Source of the DNA: Chamaesiphon minutus PCC 6605
GTDB lineage: Bacteria > Cyanobacteriota > Cyanobacteriia > Cyanobacteriales > Chamaesiphonaceae
Assembly: GCF_000317145.1 (NCBI RefSeq)
Contig: NC_019697.1
Location: forward strand, 1,550,001-1,614,000
DNA: 64,000 nt
Direction of reading: 5' to 3'
The notes under the pieces are model-generated. The model was not told where the DNA came from, searched no databases, and worked only from the letters and a program-made list of their open reading frames with translations. This document shows, piece after piece, positions 8,267 to 17,152 of the stretch. Numbering within the stretch: position 1 is the first letter of the stretch; each line of letters begins with the position of its first letter. A program made the position numbers and the translations under genes.

Positions 8267-11200
8267 CTAATCGATCGCCATCTCCGTAAAAAAACCAACG
8301 TAAAAATCAAACAGCTCAGTAACTGTGCTGCTAATCGCCGGACACTTTTTAGCTTGCGCGCTCAATTTTTCAAACCGCCGCGCGATCGCCTGATAAGCGA
8401 TCTCTGGCGTGGGAATATAAGCAGGTGGCGTGGTCATATTAAAAGATGGCCCTGCGGTTCGACCCCGCTTCCCAGAAGGCATCGTCATCAGTAATTCGCC
8501 AAGGGGACGTACCATGCCTGCCATAATATCGATCGCGGCATTCATGAGTTTCGATCTCCGGAGGCTACCATTCGGCATCAACCCAAAGTGCTGTACCATG
8601 AGCTGCATCATGATGAAGTAGCACTCATCGCAGATTTGCATCACTGTGACAGTTTCAGCCGCAGTTACCACGCTGGTACTACAGTCTTTTGAATGCAGCG
8701 TCGGGTTGCGTAAAGCTGGATAGGCTGGATTCCAGGGTACGGGGCTGTTGTTATCGCTCGCAAATTGTTGTTGGGCTAGTGCTGCGGCCATCCGGCGAAA
8801 TTGCTGATAGTGGGAGCGATCGAATTTAGGCGAGTTGGCATCGCATCCTTCCCCTTGTTCGGTAATTAAGTCGATCGCAAACAGGGCACTCTTCACATCT
8901 TCCACTTGCAACTGATAGTGTGGGTGATGCTGGTTAAAATCCTCCCTTAAAAATAAGTGATGCTCGCCGCCTGCTGGGCCTTTTTTAGTGATAAATAAAT
9001 CGGGGATTGTTTCGATCGCTTGGCGAATTTGGCGGTACAGTTCGCTCAACGAACCATAACTATGTAATCGATCGGCGATTGCGCTGGGCGCAGGCTTCGC
9101 CAACGGGTCTTCAACCTCACGTTCGGCTAATTCCTCCGCTAAAAAGTCGGGCATTTCCAGTCGCATAAAGCGGTGAATACTATTAGCATTTAGAGGTTCG
9201 AGTGCCAAGTCTATATCGATCGGACAATATCGATCGATCTCACCAAAGTTGGGATTGGCTGGGTAGAAGGGTTCGCCCATCGCCATCAGAATGTTATTAA
9301 CCATCAAAAAGTGGATCATTTCCTCATGGGAAATCTCCAGCAATACGCCCCGCATTCCATAGTTATGCGTTTCTTGTCCATCGCCGCAGGCTAAGTTTAA
9401 TTGCTCTAGAGTCCACAAACCCCGCTGCACGTATTCTCGACCTGTAACGTAGTTGGGGATGGAATAGGCGGCATAAATATATTGCAACATCACCGCGACT
9501 TCCAGTTCTGCGGCTTGGCGCAGGGCGACAACCAATTCGTCACGGGTGTCGATCGATCGCTGCGTCCGCTTGGTTGTGGGCGTGGGATCGGGAACATAGC
9601 CGACTTGCTGTTGATTTTGTAAATATTTATATAAAAGCATTGCCTTTGGTTGAGATAGTTCTCTAGTTGGGGGCATGTAATAGGTCTTATGTTTGTTTTG
9701 GGGGTCGCACATCTGCCACATCAACCGCGCGTAAGTTTCGACCTTGCACTTGTCGGCGAGGCTAAAAACTTCGGCTTTCATAAACGAGAAGCACAACTCG
9801 TAATAAGCGAGAATTTCTTGATAAATCAGATCGAAATCGACATCTCGATCGGGAATATCTGCCAAATGCCAGTCATCGGGCATCACCCGCACCGCAAACG
9901 ATCCAGCTCCAGACCAAAACCCCAGGCGATCGTCGTTATCGTAGCTAAGTTCGGCGGCATCGGGATGGTAGCGATTCTCCACAGGAGAGGCTTCTGCAAA
10001 GGCAGACGCTCCGCGAACGCCAACGACAGGTAATGCTTGCGGGTCGGTCGATAACAGCACGCGGGTAGTGCCCGACTGGCAGCCCCGAATCGTTAACCAG
10101 CCTTGCCCCTGTCGATCGGTTGCGAGCTTACAGCTAGTGGCAAAATCTCCGATTTCCGAGCGTTTGCCCGGTTTAAATTCCAGCAGATCGAGCTGGCTAC
10201 TGGGGGGAAAGTGAAAATCTCGACCGATTTTCGCCGGATCTAGTTGCTCCGGAGGAGACACTACGCGATCGAACTCATGCCGGAGCTGAGGTAGTCCACG
10301 GGGATTGTAATACTGACTGAGATAGACAGACTCGACAGGTGCAGGTTGCCCGCGCACAAACGATCGCACGGCTACTTCGACAGCATAGTCCTCACCGAGC
10401 TTACGGTTGGGAAATTCTAGAAACAGACCAGCCTCATCGATCTGGAGATTAATCTCCTGTTCCTCAATCAAGACTCGTTTTTGTCCGTCTGGCGTAGTGC
10501 CGATTACAGACAAACCTTCCTGTGCTACCGCAGTGCGGAGATCTGCCCACGCTGCGGCTAGAGGTACATCGATAATCCCGCTCGTAAGTCGATGCGCTTC
10601 CTGCTGATAAGCTTGTCTGGGAATCGTCGCTACCAATTGGTGACTTTTAATCGTCCGCAGTTCCAAGTCACCTAAATCGCGTTTGGGGCCGATCGCATGA
10701 GTAGGCCCTGGCCCAGCCTGTGGGGCACGAGCGATGCAAGGTACGGCGGTAATCGCATTCACACTGACACCTCGCTCGGTAACTAGCACGGAGAGATTAG
10801 ACAGCATCTGCGCTTTGCTGTTGGCAGTTTCTGGTCGCTCGACACTAGCAGGAATTAACAATCTACCAGCAGGATAAGTACTCGACTCTCCCGCGCACCA
10901 CAACCCGATCGTGCCATGCAGATTCCAGAAAGTAGCCGAATCTGGTTGGAGCGGGGCAGACATATTGCTCAAGCTAAATTGCACTACCAGCCCTAATACA
11001 TCCGCTCGATCCATCGCCTGACGTAACAGCTCGACTGTCGGCGATTGGGCGACTGCTTCTCCCCAGAAAAAATCTGGTGCCGCTTTGGCAACAGTAAACT
11101 GATGGACGCTCGATCGCTGAAATTCACGATTGAGACAGTGTTCGGGCAAGTATTGAATATAGTCAAAATTTTGCCACCGCGCAGGTTGTAGCCCTTCCAC

Positions 11201-11710
11201 CGGAGCCGAGAATAAATTCGGGATTTCCTGAGAAGTGCCTTGTCTGCCAAAGGTAAGTTGACCGACCATAATGGTGGTCGTCCAGTTAGAAGCCGGATCG
11301 ATATCAAAAATCCGCGCCCGATTAAAAGTAGTGCCCAAATATTCATTATGGTGTCCCCACAGATCGATGCTGCGCCCCACCACAACGTCATTTAGGTCGA
11401 TCTGTCCTGGTTCCCGTTGGGCACTGACAATTTTAGCTTCGATCGCAAAGTGACCGTTGCCGCCAAAATCCCAACCTTTCGCCGTACTGAAAGCACCTGC
11501 TTCATCCCACTCTCCTCGATCGTTAAACCGAGATCCTGCGGATTGGAGGTATTCATGGTATTCAGAGGTCGGGCGGTTTAGATCGAAGGGTTGACCATCC
11601 ATGTAAGCAGTATTAGTACTCAAATCTACCAAACCGTTTCGATGTCCGGTCGGAGCATGAATGCGAGCAAACCCTTGAAAGTGCAGACGTGGAAAATTTA
11701 ATATACTCAT
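8267..11710 (-). CDS. rebD: RebD/StaD/VioB-like chromopyrrolic acid synthase
   Basis: 1,147 residues, in the range of RebD, StaD and VioB (about 1,000-1,100). It begins MSILNFPRLHFQGFARIHAPT, the family's typical start. The middle and C-terminal parts carry hallmark blocks: CKVETYARLMWQMCDPQNKHKTYYMP near 660, then a ferritin-like domain from about 725 to 900 with AAELEVAVMLQYIYAAYSIP and LLEISHEEMIHFLMVNNIL, and SLRRSKLMNAAIDIMAG near the end. Family members are heme enzymes that couple two indole-3-pyruvate imines from tryptophan into chromopyrrolic acid (RebD/StaD) or the violacein precursor (VioB). The RebO- and RebC-type neighbours, and absence of VioE, favour the chromopyrrolic acid branch. 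It lies 165 bp downstream of the tryptophan oxidase gene. Confidence 0.96.
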   Translation of the reverse strand: MSILNFPRLHFQGFARIHAPTGHRNGLVDLSTNTAYMDGQPFDLNRPTSEYHEYLQSAGSRFNDRGEWDEAGAFSTAKGWDFGGNGHFAIEAKIVSAQREPGQIDLNDVVVGRSIDLWGHHNEYLGTTFNRARIFDIDPASNWTTTIMVGQLTFGRQGTSQEIPNLFSAPVEGLQPARWQNFDYIQYLPEHCLNREFQRSSVHQFTVAKAAPDFFWGEAVAQSPTVELLRQAMDRADVLGLVVQFSLSNMSAPLQPDSATFWNLHGTIGLWCAGESSTYPAGRLLIPASVERPETANSKAQMLSNLSVLVTERGVSVNAITAVPCIARAPQAGPGPTHAIGPKRDLGDLELRTIKSHQLVATIPRQAYQQEAHRLTSGIIDVPLAAAWADLRTAVAQEGLSVIGTTPDGQKRVLIEEQEINLQIDEAGLFLEFPNRKLGEDYAVEVAVRSFVRGQPAPVESVYLSQYYNPRGLPQLRHEFDRVVSPPEQLDPAKIGRDFHFPPSSQLDLLEFKPGKRSEIGDFATSCKLATDRQGQGWLTIRGCQSGTTRVLLSTDPQALPVVGVRGASAFAEASPVENRYHPDAAELSYDNDDRLGFWSGAGSFAVRVMPDDWHLADIPDRDVDFDLIYQEILAYYELCFSFMKAEVFSLADKCKVETYARLMWQMCDPQNKHKTYYMPPTRELSQPKAMLLYKYLQNQQQVGYVPDPTPTTKRTQRSIDTRDELVVALRQAAELEVAVMLQYIYAAYSIPNYVTGREYVQRGLWTLEQLNLACGDGQETHNYGMRGVLLEISHEEMIHFLMVNNILMAMGEPFYPANPNFGEIDRYCPIDIDLALEPLNANSIHRFMRLEMPDFLAEELAEREVEDPLAKPAPSAIADRLHSYGSLSELYRQIRQAIETIPDLFITKKGPAGGEHHLFLREDFNQHHPHYQLQVEDVKSALFAIDLITEQGEGCDANSPKFDRSHYQQFRRMAAALAQQQFASDNNSPVPWNPAYPALRNPTLHSKDCSTSVVTAAETVTVMQICDECYFIMMQLMVQHFGLMPNGSLRRSKLMNAAIDIMAGMVRPLGELLMTMPSGKRGRTAGPSFNMTTPPAYIPTPEIAYQAIARRFEKLSAQAKKCPAISSTVTELFDFYVGFFTEMAID

Positions 11711-11748
11711 GTCACATCTTGCATTAAAACAAAGCTAATAGTGTTTTA

Positions 11749-11862
11749 GGGAATAGGGAATAGAGGATAGGGGATAGGGATGTAGATACAAAGTATCCTT
11801 CTTGTATTAAAAGTAAATGTAAAAGCTATTTACTATCCCCTATCCCCTATCCCCTCTCTCCA
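11749..11862. repeat. Inverted pair of heptamer repeats between rebO and rebD
   Basis: GGGAATAGGGAATAGAGGATAGGGGATA at the left arm and CTATCCCCTATCCCCTATCCCC at the right arm surround a roughly 50-bp spacer. They can pair as a stem-loop in the rebO-rebD intergenic RNA. The family is the same as at 885-1067. Confidence 0.82.
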
Positions 11863-11875
11863 CCAGAACTCATAA

Positions 11876-13381
11876 CTAGCAACCTTGATGAGCAGTATCG
11901 ATCGCACCTTCATTAAGCTCGATCGGTTGATGCGAGACAATCCGATCGATAGCTTCCAATGCTGACTCGATCGCTCCCTGAAGCCATGCGGGAAATCTGG
12001 AACAATGTTCGCCAGCAAAAAAGAGTCGATTTAGCGGTCTGGCAGCTTCTAGGTATCTGAAAGCATGGTTGAGTTCATCAGATAAATCGCCACCCCAAGG
12101 AATAGTACAGCCACCATTACTCCACGGATAATTACCCCAAGCTACGGTTGCGGCATCGAGAATGACACCAGGAGTATTAATTGTTGGGTGGATCTGACCG
12201 ACCCAATCCCGCACGTAAAAACAGCGTTGGGAATCTGACATGACATCTAAGTGTTCGGAGTCCTTACCGATGGTGTAGCTAGCTAGGAGTACGCTGCCGC
12301 GATCGGGGTGAGACTCGATCGATGGATAATAGACCTGCTGGATACCTTCACCACCCAGCGATGCACCACCGCCGATCCCTTCTTTCTCCCAAAAAGGTTC
12401 CGAGCAGTGCAAGATCGTCTTAGTTGCCGCACAGTAGACAGTATTCTCAATCGCTGCTAATTTCCGATCGTCAAAGCCAATTAACTCAAGATTTTTGAGA
12501 ATCGAAAAGGGAATAGTACACAATACATAGTCACAAATACGATGTTGTAACATCCCGTTTTCCAACCAAGAAACTTTGACCGCATCCGCTCGCACATCTA
12601 AAGCCATTACTTCTCGATTGCATTTAATTGGAGCCTTAATTGCTGCTGCTAACCGATCGATTAGCTGCTCCATCCCCCCTTCTAATTGCAATAAATCATC
12701 GCTAGTCTCGACCAAGATATCGCTGAGAAATATATCGAGGGCTTTGCTGCAATGAGCGCGAAAGCTGGGATTAGCTTTAATAAACTTGTGAAAGTTTACC
12801 GTATCCCCATCCGCGCTGAAATATGGTTCGAGATCCAATCGATCTAGCTCCGCCATTAAATGCGATTCTAAATCTCGATCGAAACTATCCCGCAAATCGC
12901 TAGGGGCGATCGCATCGATAATCGTTTTCAGCCAAGCCGCAAAGTGACGCGTTTTTTCACGATACTGTGTTGCTAAAAAGATCCCTTGATAGTATTGCTC
13001 GAAGCTTTTAGAAGCATCTTTAATTCGGAAAATCTTGCCTTGGATATTCATCAGAGCATTGTGCTCCTCGAATACTGTAATAAACTTGCACAGCTTATCG
13101 TCCAATCCCAGCTCGCGGACATAATGCAGAGTATGTTCGTGAGTCTTGGGAATCCGCATCGCACCGAGTTCGCCATAGGGCGCATCAGCTCCAGACCCAA
13201 ATCGGTATGTCCACACCCGACCGCCAATGCGGGGACTACCTTCGAGCACTTCGACCTGATGACCCAATTTTTCGAGTTCGTAAGCTGCTACTAAACCTGC
13301 AATTCCAGCACCAAGAATAGTGATTTTTTTGGGCTGCCGATTTGCGCTCCGACAATCATTTAGAATCTGGTTGGTATTCAT
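11876..13381 (-). CDS. rebO: RebO/StaO-like L-tryptophan oxidase (FAD)
   Basis: 501 residues, a flavin amine oxidase fold. Dinucleotide motif ITILGAGIAGLVAAYEL at 20-36 with the acidic residue at the end of the second strand (VEVLEG, 43-48), RIGGRVWTYRFG at 51-62, then GELGAMRIP at 70-78, a block typical of RebO and related L-amino acid oxidases. The C-terminal FAD contact LFFAGEHCSRFPAWLQGAIE is near 455-475. The enzyme oxidises L-tryptophan (7-chloro-tryptophan in rebeccamycin) to the indole-3-pyruvate imine and releases H2O2. It sits directly upstream of rebD, its expected partner, and downstream of trpB. VioA is much less similar over the N-terminal blocks. Start ATG at 13381. Confidence 0.94.
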   Translation of the reverse strand: MNTNQILNDCRSANRQPKKITILGAGIAGLVAAYELEKLGHQVEVLEGSPRIGGRVWTYRFGSGADAPYGELGAMRIPKTHEHTLHYVRELGLDDKLCKFITVFEEHNALMNIQGKIFRIKDASKSFEQYYQGIFLATQYREKTRHFAAWLKTIIDAIAPSDLRDSFDRDLESHLMAELDRLDLEPYFSADGDTVNFHKFIKANPSFRAHCSKALDIFLSDILVETSDDLLQLEGGMEQLIDRLAAAIKAPIKCNREVMALDVRADAVKVSWLENGMLQHRICDYVLCTIPFSILKNLELIGFDDRKLAAIENTVYCAATKTILHCSEPFWEKEGIGGGASLGGEGIQQVYYPSIESHPDRGSVLLASYTIGKDSEHLDVMSDSQRCFYVRDWVGQIHPTINTPGVILDAATVAWGNYPWSNGGCTIPWGGDLSDELNHAFRYLEAARPLNRLFFAGEHCSRFPAWLQGAIESALEAIDRIVSHQPIELNEGAIDTAHQGC

Positions 13382-13413
13382 AGTAGTTTAAAAGAACGAG
13401 CATAAACCCTGGA

Positions 13414-13485
13414 GAATCCCCCTAAATCCCCCTTAAGAAGGGGGACTTTAAAGCCCCCCTTCTTAAGGGGGGTTGGGGGGATTTA
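13414..13485. repeat. Palindromic CCCCCTAAATCCCCCTT repeat, second copy
   Basis: Same palindromic unit as at 6347-6412 (CCCCCTTAAGAAGGGGG then CCCCCCTTCTTAAGGGGGG). It lies just upstream of rebO and downstream of trpB. Followed by CGAAACGAAGCC, also shared with the other copy's flank, so the repeated unit is slightly larger than the palindrome. Confidence 0.8.
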
Positions 13486-13524
13486 GATCTCGAAACGAAG
13501 CCAGTTAGAGTTTCTAAACATCCT

Positions 13525-14760
13525 CTAAAATTGAATACGATCGATCGCCGTTTGTACATCCTTATCCCCGCGTCCCGAACAGTTAATGACAATTTTGGGA
13601 CTACCTGATAATTGCGGACAAAGAATGTCTAAATACGCGATCGCATGAGCCGTTTCTAAGGCCGGAATAATGCCTTCTAATTGTGAAAGTTGTTGAAATG
13701 CAGCTAGAGCTTGCTCATCGGTCACGCTATAGTATTCAGCCCGTCCCAGATCCTTTAAATAACTATGTTCGGGGCCTACACCTGGATAATCCAAGCCCGC
13801 ACTGATCGAATGAGCTTCAATAATTTGTCCTTCCTCATCTTGCAGCACGTAACTCATCGCGCCATGCAATACGCCGATTCGTCCATGAGTAAGCGTCGCC
13901 GCATGTTGGTCTGTATCCAGCCCTTTACCAGCAGCTTCAACGCCAATTAACCGCACATTTGGTTCTGTCAAAAATTCGTGAAATAATCCCACGGCGTTCG
14001 AGCCACCACCGACACAAGCCAGCAGAATATCTGGTAATCCGCCCCATTTTTCGAGACACTGTGCGCGAGTTTCTTGGCCGATAATTGTTTGAAAATCCCG
14101 CACGATCGTCGGATAGGGATGAGGCCCTGCCGCAGAGCCTAAAATATAGTAGGTTGTCTCAACATTCGTCACCCAATCGCGAATCGCTTCAGAAGTAGCA
14201 TCTTTGAGGGTGCCAGTTCCTGACGATACTGGGCGTACTTCAGCCCCCATTAATTTCATCCGAAAGACGTTCAGAGATTGACGTTGAATATCCTGAACTC
14301 CCATGTAAATGATGCACTCTAAGCCAAATAAAGCGCAAACTGTAGCTGTCGCTACTCCATGCTGTCCGGCTCCAGTTTCCGCGATAATTCGCCGTTTCCC
14401 CATTCGTTTGGCGAGGAGAGCTTGACCGAGGGCATTGTTAATTTTGTGGGCACCCGTGTGGTTTAAGTCTTCTCGTTTTAGATAAATTTGGGGGCCACTG
14501 CCATCCGGTTTGGCATACTGTGCGGTTAAGCGTTCGGCCAAATATAAGGGCGTGGCACGACCGACATAATGCTTGAGCAAATGGTTTAACTCGGCCTGAA
14601 AGCTTGGCTCGTGCAGATATTTTTGGTGAGCCTGCTCTAAATCCTGCAAGGCAGGCATGAGGGTTTCTGGGACATATTGACCGCCAAATCGCCCAAACCG
14701 ACCGAGCCGATCTGGTTGCTGGACTTCGATAAACATTGGAGCGGGAGTCTTGCTAATCAT
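13525..14760 (-). CDS. trpB: Tryptophan synthase beta chain
   Basis: 411 residues, the usual TrpB1 length. PLP Schiff-base lysine in the [18 protein letters not shown] block (about residue 107), [16 protein letters not shown] following it, and the glycine-rich phosphate loop [15 protein letters not shown] near 250. It condenses indole with serine to make tryptophan in the alpha2-beta2 complex with TrpA. It sits between trpA and the tryptophan oxidase, separated from trpA by about 500 bp of repeats. Cyanobacteria normally carry a housekeeping trpB elsewhere, so this looks like a pathway-dedicated copy that raises precursor supply (inference; only a whole-genome view could confirm it). Confidence 0.95.
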   Translation of the reverse strand: MISKTPAPMFIEVQQPDRLGRFGRFGGQYVPETLMPALQDLEQAHQKYLHEPSFQAELNHLLKHYVGRATPLYLAERLTAQYAKPDGSGPQIYLKREDLNHTGAHKINNALGQALLAKRMGKRRIIAETGAGQHGVATATVCALFGLECIIYMGVQDIQRQSLNVFRMKLMGAEVRPVSSGTGTLKDATSEAIRDWVTNVETTYYILGSAAGPHPYPTIVRDFQTIIGQETRAQCLEKWGGLPDILLACVGGGSNAVGLFHEFLTEPNVRLIGVEAAGKGLDTDQHAATLTHGRIGVLHGAMSYVLQDEEGQIIEAHSISAGLDYPGVGPEHSYLKDLGRAEYYSVTDEQALAAFQQLSQLEGIIPALETAHAIAYLDILCPQLSGSPKIVINCSGRGDKDVQTAIDRIQF

Positions 14761-15005
14761 TGGTTTGTTGAGAGTAAATTGTTGCGAATGAGTAATTTAA
14801 GTTGTTGCCTAACTAAGTGCCAGCGATTGAAATCGCCGCTTGTGGTGCAAAGTCCGCTTACGCGGACTGATTAAATAACGTGATGTTGGGTGTGTTGGGT
14901 TAAAGAATAAAACCCAACCTACAGATCTAATTGATGAAAGAAACTTTGGTTGGGTGTGTTGGGTAGAGCAAAGCGAAACCCAACCTACAGATCCTTGTTA
15001 ACTCC
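14761..15005. repeat. Repeat-rich spacer between trpB and trpA
   Basis: No gene seen. Contains GCGATTGAAATCGC next to AGTCCGCTTACGCGGACT (same pair of palindromes recurs near 48550-48640) and two units of GGTTGGGTGTGTTGGGT...ACCCAACCTACAGATC (14886-14996), each an imperfect hairpin. The spacer ends at the 242-bp repeat copy B. Such modules are frequent in cyanobacterial intergenic DNA. Confidence 0.75.
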
Positions 15006-15247
15006 ACCCACAGATCGATTCCCGTTGCGGAGCTAATGCGTATCGCCAGAGGCGAGGCTCCGCCAACGCGTAGCGTCTCGTAGCGCAGCGTCTCCGAAAG
15101 GAGAAGAGAAGCGCGATCCGATCCTCACTAACTAACCCTTGTGCAGGGGAGTTTGAGGGGCGGCACCCCGCCCTTCAACGGGGGGTCTGGGGGAAGCCTC
15201 CCCCAGATCCGGGTTCTCTTAGCACCAGTAACTTAAAACTAAGCACC
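15006..15247. repeat. 242-bp dispersed repeat, copy B (inverted relative to copy A)
   Basis: Reverse complement of 6063-6304 with only scattered differences apart from one short variable block (TTAGTTAGTGAGGATCGGATC in the reverse complement). Its right end stops 10 bp before the trpA stop codon. No coding sequence. Confidence 0.9.
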
Positions 15248-15257
15248 AGTCCAAAAT

Positions 15258-16070
15258 TTAATCAGCCAGAGCTGATTGAAACGCACAACACAAATCTTCC
15301 AGTGCCATCAACCCTTCCTCCGGCGTGCCATTAGCCAAAGCATTGACACAGGCACTGCCGACAATGATGGCATTAGCCCCCCATTCCCTCATTTGCGCTA
15401 CTTGTTTGGGTTCTGAAATTCCAAACCCAATCCCGATCGGTTTATCAGTGACTTGGCGAATTTGTTGCACTAATGGGTAAACCTGCTCGGAAACTTGAGT
15501 ACGCATCCCCGTTACTCCAGTCACGCTGACAAGATAAATAAAGCCGCTCGAAGCAGCAGCGATTTTCTTAATTCGATCGGGCGAACTAGTAGGCGCGACG
15601 AGTAATGTCAATTCGATCCCGACTTTTGCTGCCGCGTCGAGTAGTAATTTGGATTCTTCTAAGGGTAGATCGGGCACGATTAAGCCTCGAACTCCGACTG
15701 CGGCAATTTGGTCTAAAAAATGTTCGATCCCCCGACTTAAAATGGGATTGTAATAAGTAAACAAAATTAACGGCGCATTCAATTGGGGAGTCACGTCGGC
15801 AAGCATTGCTAAAATAGCGTCAAACGTTATTCCGCGTTGTAAGGCGCGCGTCGCCGCAGCTTGAATAACTGGCCCATCCGCCAATGGATCGGAGTAAGGA
15901 ATCCCTAATTCGATCGCACTGGCTCCACACCGATCTAACACCTTTAAGGCGCGCGCCGTCGTCTCTAGATCTGGGTCTCCTGCCATAATAAATGGAATTA
16001 AACCACAGGAATTACGAGAATTTTTCGTTAATTTTAACGATTCAAAACGATGAGAAACTGAGGCAGTCAT
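15258..16070 (-). CDS. trpA: Tryptophan synthase alpha chain
   Basis: 270 residues, full TrpA length. Catalytic Glu lies in [19 protein letters not shown] (about residues 52-70) with the catalytic Asp in the same [10 protein letters not shown] signature. The phosphate-binding GIGFGISEP block is near 215. TrpA cleaves indole-3-glycerol phosphate and channels indole to TrpB. It belongs to the minus-strand operon between trpC and trpB, about 240 bp after trpC. Confidence 0.95.
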   Translation of the reverse strand: MTASVSHRFESLKLTKNSRNSCGLIPFIMAGDPDLETTARALKVLDRCGASAIELGIPYSDPLADGPVIQAAATRALQRGITFDAILAMLADVTPQLNAPLILFTYYNPILSRGIEHFLDQIAAVGVRGLIVPDLPLEESKLLLDAAAKVGIELTLLVAPTSSPDRIKKIAAASSGFIYLVSVTGVTGMRTQVSEQVYPLVQQIRQVTDKPIGIGFGISEPKQVAQMREWGANAIIVGSACVNALANGTPEEGLMALEDLCCAFQSALAD

Positions 16071-16106
16071 AATTATTTAGTTTGATAGAAGATTACCGAT
16101 CGATCT

Positions 16107-16311
16107 ATAGATATTGGTGGTGGAGGGCGGGTTCGCTTGGGAGATAATTGTTTTCAGCAAGAATTTATAGCATAAACCCGCCCCTACAGTTGGTGTAAAA
16201 GAATTTTTATATTCATGGATCTGTAGGGGCGGGTTTATGCAAGCTAATATCGATCTCACTAATCGATATCGGACGAACCCGCCCTCCCCACTAGCAGATT
16301 CCAAATGGGTT
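16107..16311. repeat. MITE-like repeat, copy 2
   Basis: About 205 bp with inverted ends: GGTGGTGGAGGGCGGGTTCG at the left and CGAACCCGCCCTCCCCACTA (within ACGAACCCGCCC) at the right, plus inner inverted CATAAACCCGCCCCTACA / TGTAGGGGCGGGTTTATG. The right end (CCAAATGGGTT) touches the stop codon of trpC (16311-16313). Closely matches the 39.4-kb copy. No open reading frame of its own. Confidence 0.85.
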
Positions 16312-17141
16312 CAACAATGGCCAGTCATCAAACATTGAACCGCGCTTTCGATATCTGCTTGTTTCATCAAAGCTTCCCCCACCAAAACCGCATCTACACC
16401 CCACGAAACTACTCGATCTAACTGAGATCGATCGCCCAGCCCCGACTCACTAATTGTGGTAATTCCTCGGTCTTGTAAAATATCGCGGCGGCTAGCTAAT
16501 AAAGTTTGAGTTGTGGTCAAATTGACAGTAAAAGTAGCTAGATTGCGGTTATTGATCCCAATTAAACGTAAAGAGGGTAATGACAAAACGAGATCGAGTT
16601 CGGCTAAATTATGCACCTCGACTAAGGCTTCCATCCCTAACTCTTGAATTAAACAGAGCAGTTCGCCTAATTTTTCCTCACTCAGCATCGATGCAATTAA
16701 TAAAACAGCATCGGCACCTGCCAACCGCGCGAGATAAACTTGAATGGGATCGATAATGAACTCTTTACATAACAGCGGTAGATCGACTGCTTGCCGAATG
16801 CGATGTAAATTTTCAAAACTTCCCCGAAAAAACCGTGTATCTGTCAGGACAGATAGACAAGTTGCGCCAGCACGTTGGTATGCTTGAGCGATCGCCACTG
16901 GGTCGAAATCTGACCGAATAACGCCCCGGCTGGGTGATGCTTTCTTTACTTCAGCAATTAAACTGGGCTGTCGCTCGCTTTGCTGTAAAGCTTGCTGGAA
17001 ATTATGACAAGGACTGGTTTTTTTAACTCGGTTTTGGAGATCTTTGAGATCGTAATGCTGTTGTAGCAGCTCTACTTCTTCTTGCTTGTAGCTGAAGATA
17101 TCCTCAAGAAAATTAGGCGATTGAATAAGTTTTAGCAACAT
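16311..17141 (-). CDS. trpC: Indole-3-glycerol phosphate synthase
   Basis: 276 residues. The family's N-terminal signature is present: LIAEVKKASPSRGVIR (about 61-77) with the catalytic Lys, followed by LSVLTDTRFFRGSFENL and LLCKEFIIDPIQVYLARLAGADAVLLIA. The C-terminal phosphate site includes ISESGL and DAVLVGEALM. The enzyme closes the indole ring to form indole-3-glycerol phosphate. Only 11 bp separate it from trpEG, so the two are surely co-transcribed. The stop codon abuts a MITE-like repeat. Confidence 0.95.
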   Translation of the reverse strand: MLLKLIQSPNFLEDIFSYKQEEVELLQQHYDLKDLQNRVKKTSPCHNFQQALQQSERQPSLIAEVKKASPSRGVIRSDFDPVAIAQAYQRAGATCLSVLTDTRFFRGSFENLHRIRQAVDLPLLCKEFIIDPIQVYLARLAGADAVLLIASMLSEEKLGELLCLIQELGMEALVEVHNLAELDLVLSLPSLRLIGINNRNLATFTVNLTTTQTLLASRRDILQDRGITTISESGLGDRSQLDRVVSWGVDAVLVGEALMKQADIESAVQCLMTGHC

Positions 17142-17152
17142 TTTTGATGTTT

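Noticed and set aside
8267-13381. Violacein-type pathway (VioA/VioB)
   Set aside because: The oxidase resembles RebO more than VioA over its N-terminal blocks, no VioE or VioD-like protein is present, and a StaP-like P450 plus RebC-like protein lie next to it, which belong to the indolocarbazole branch.
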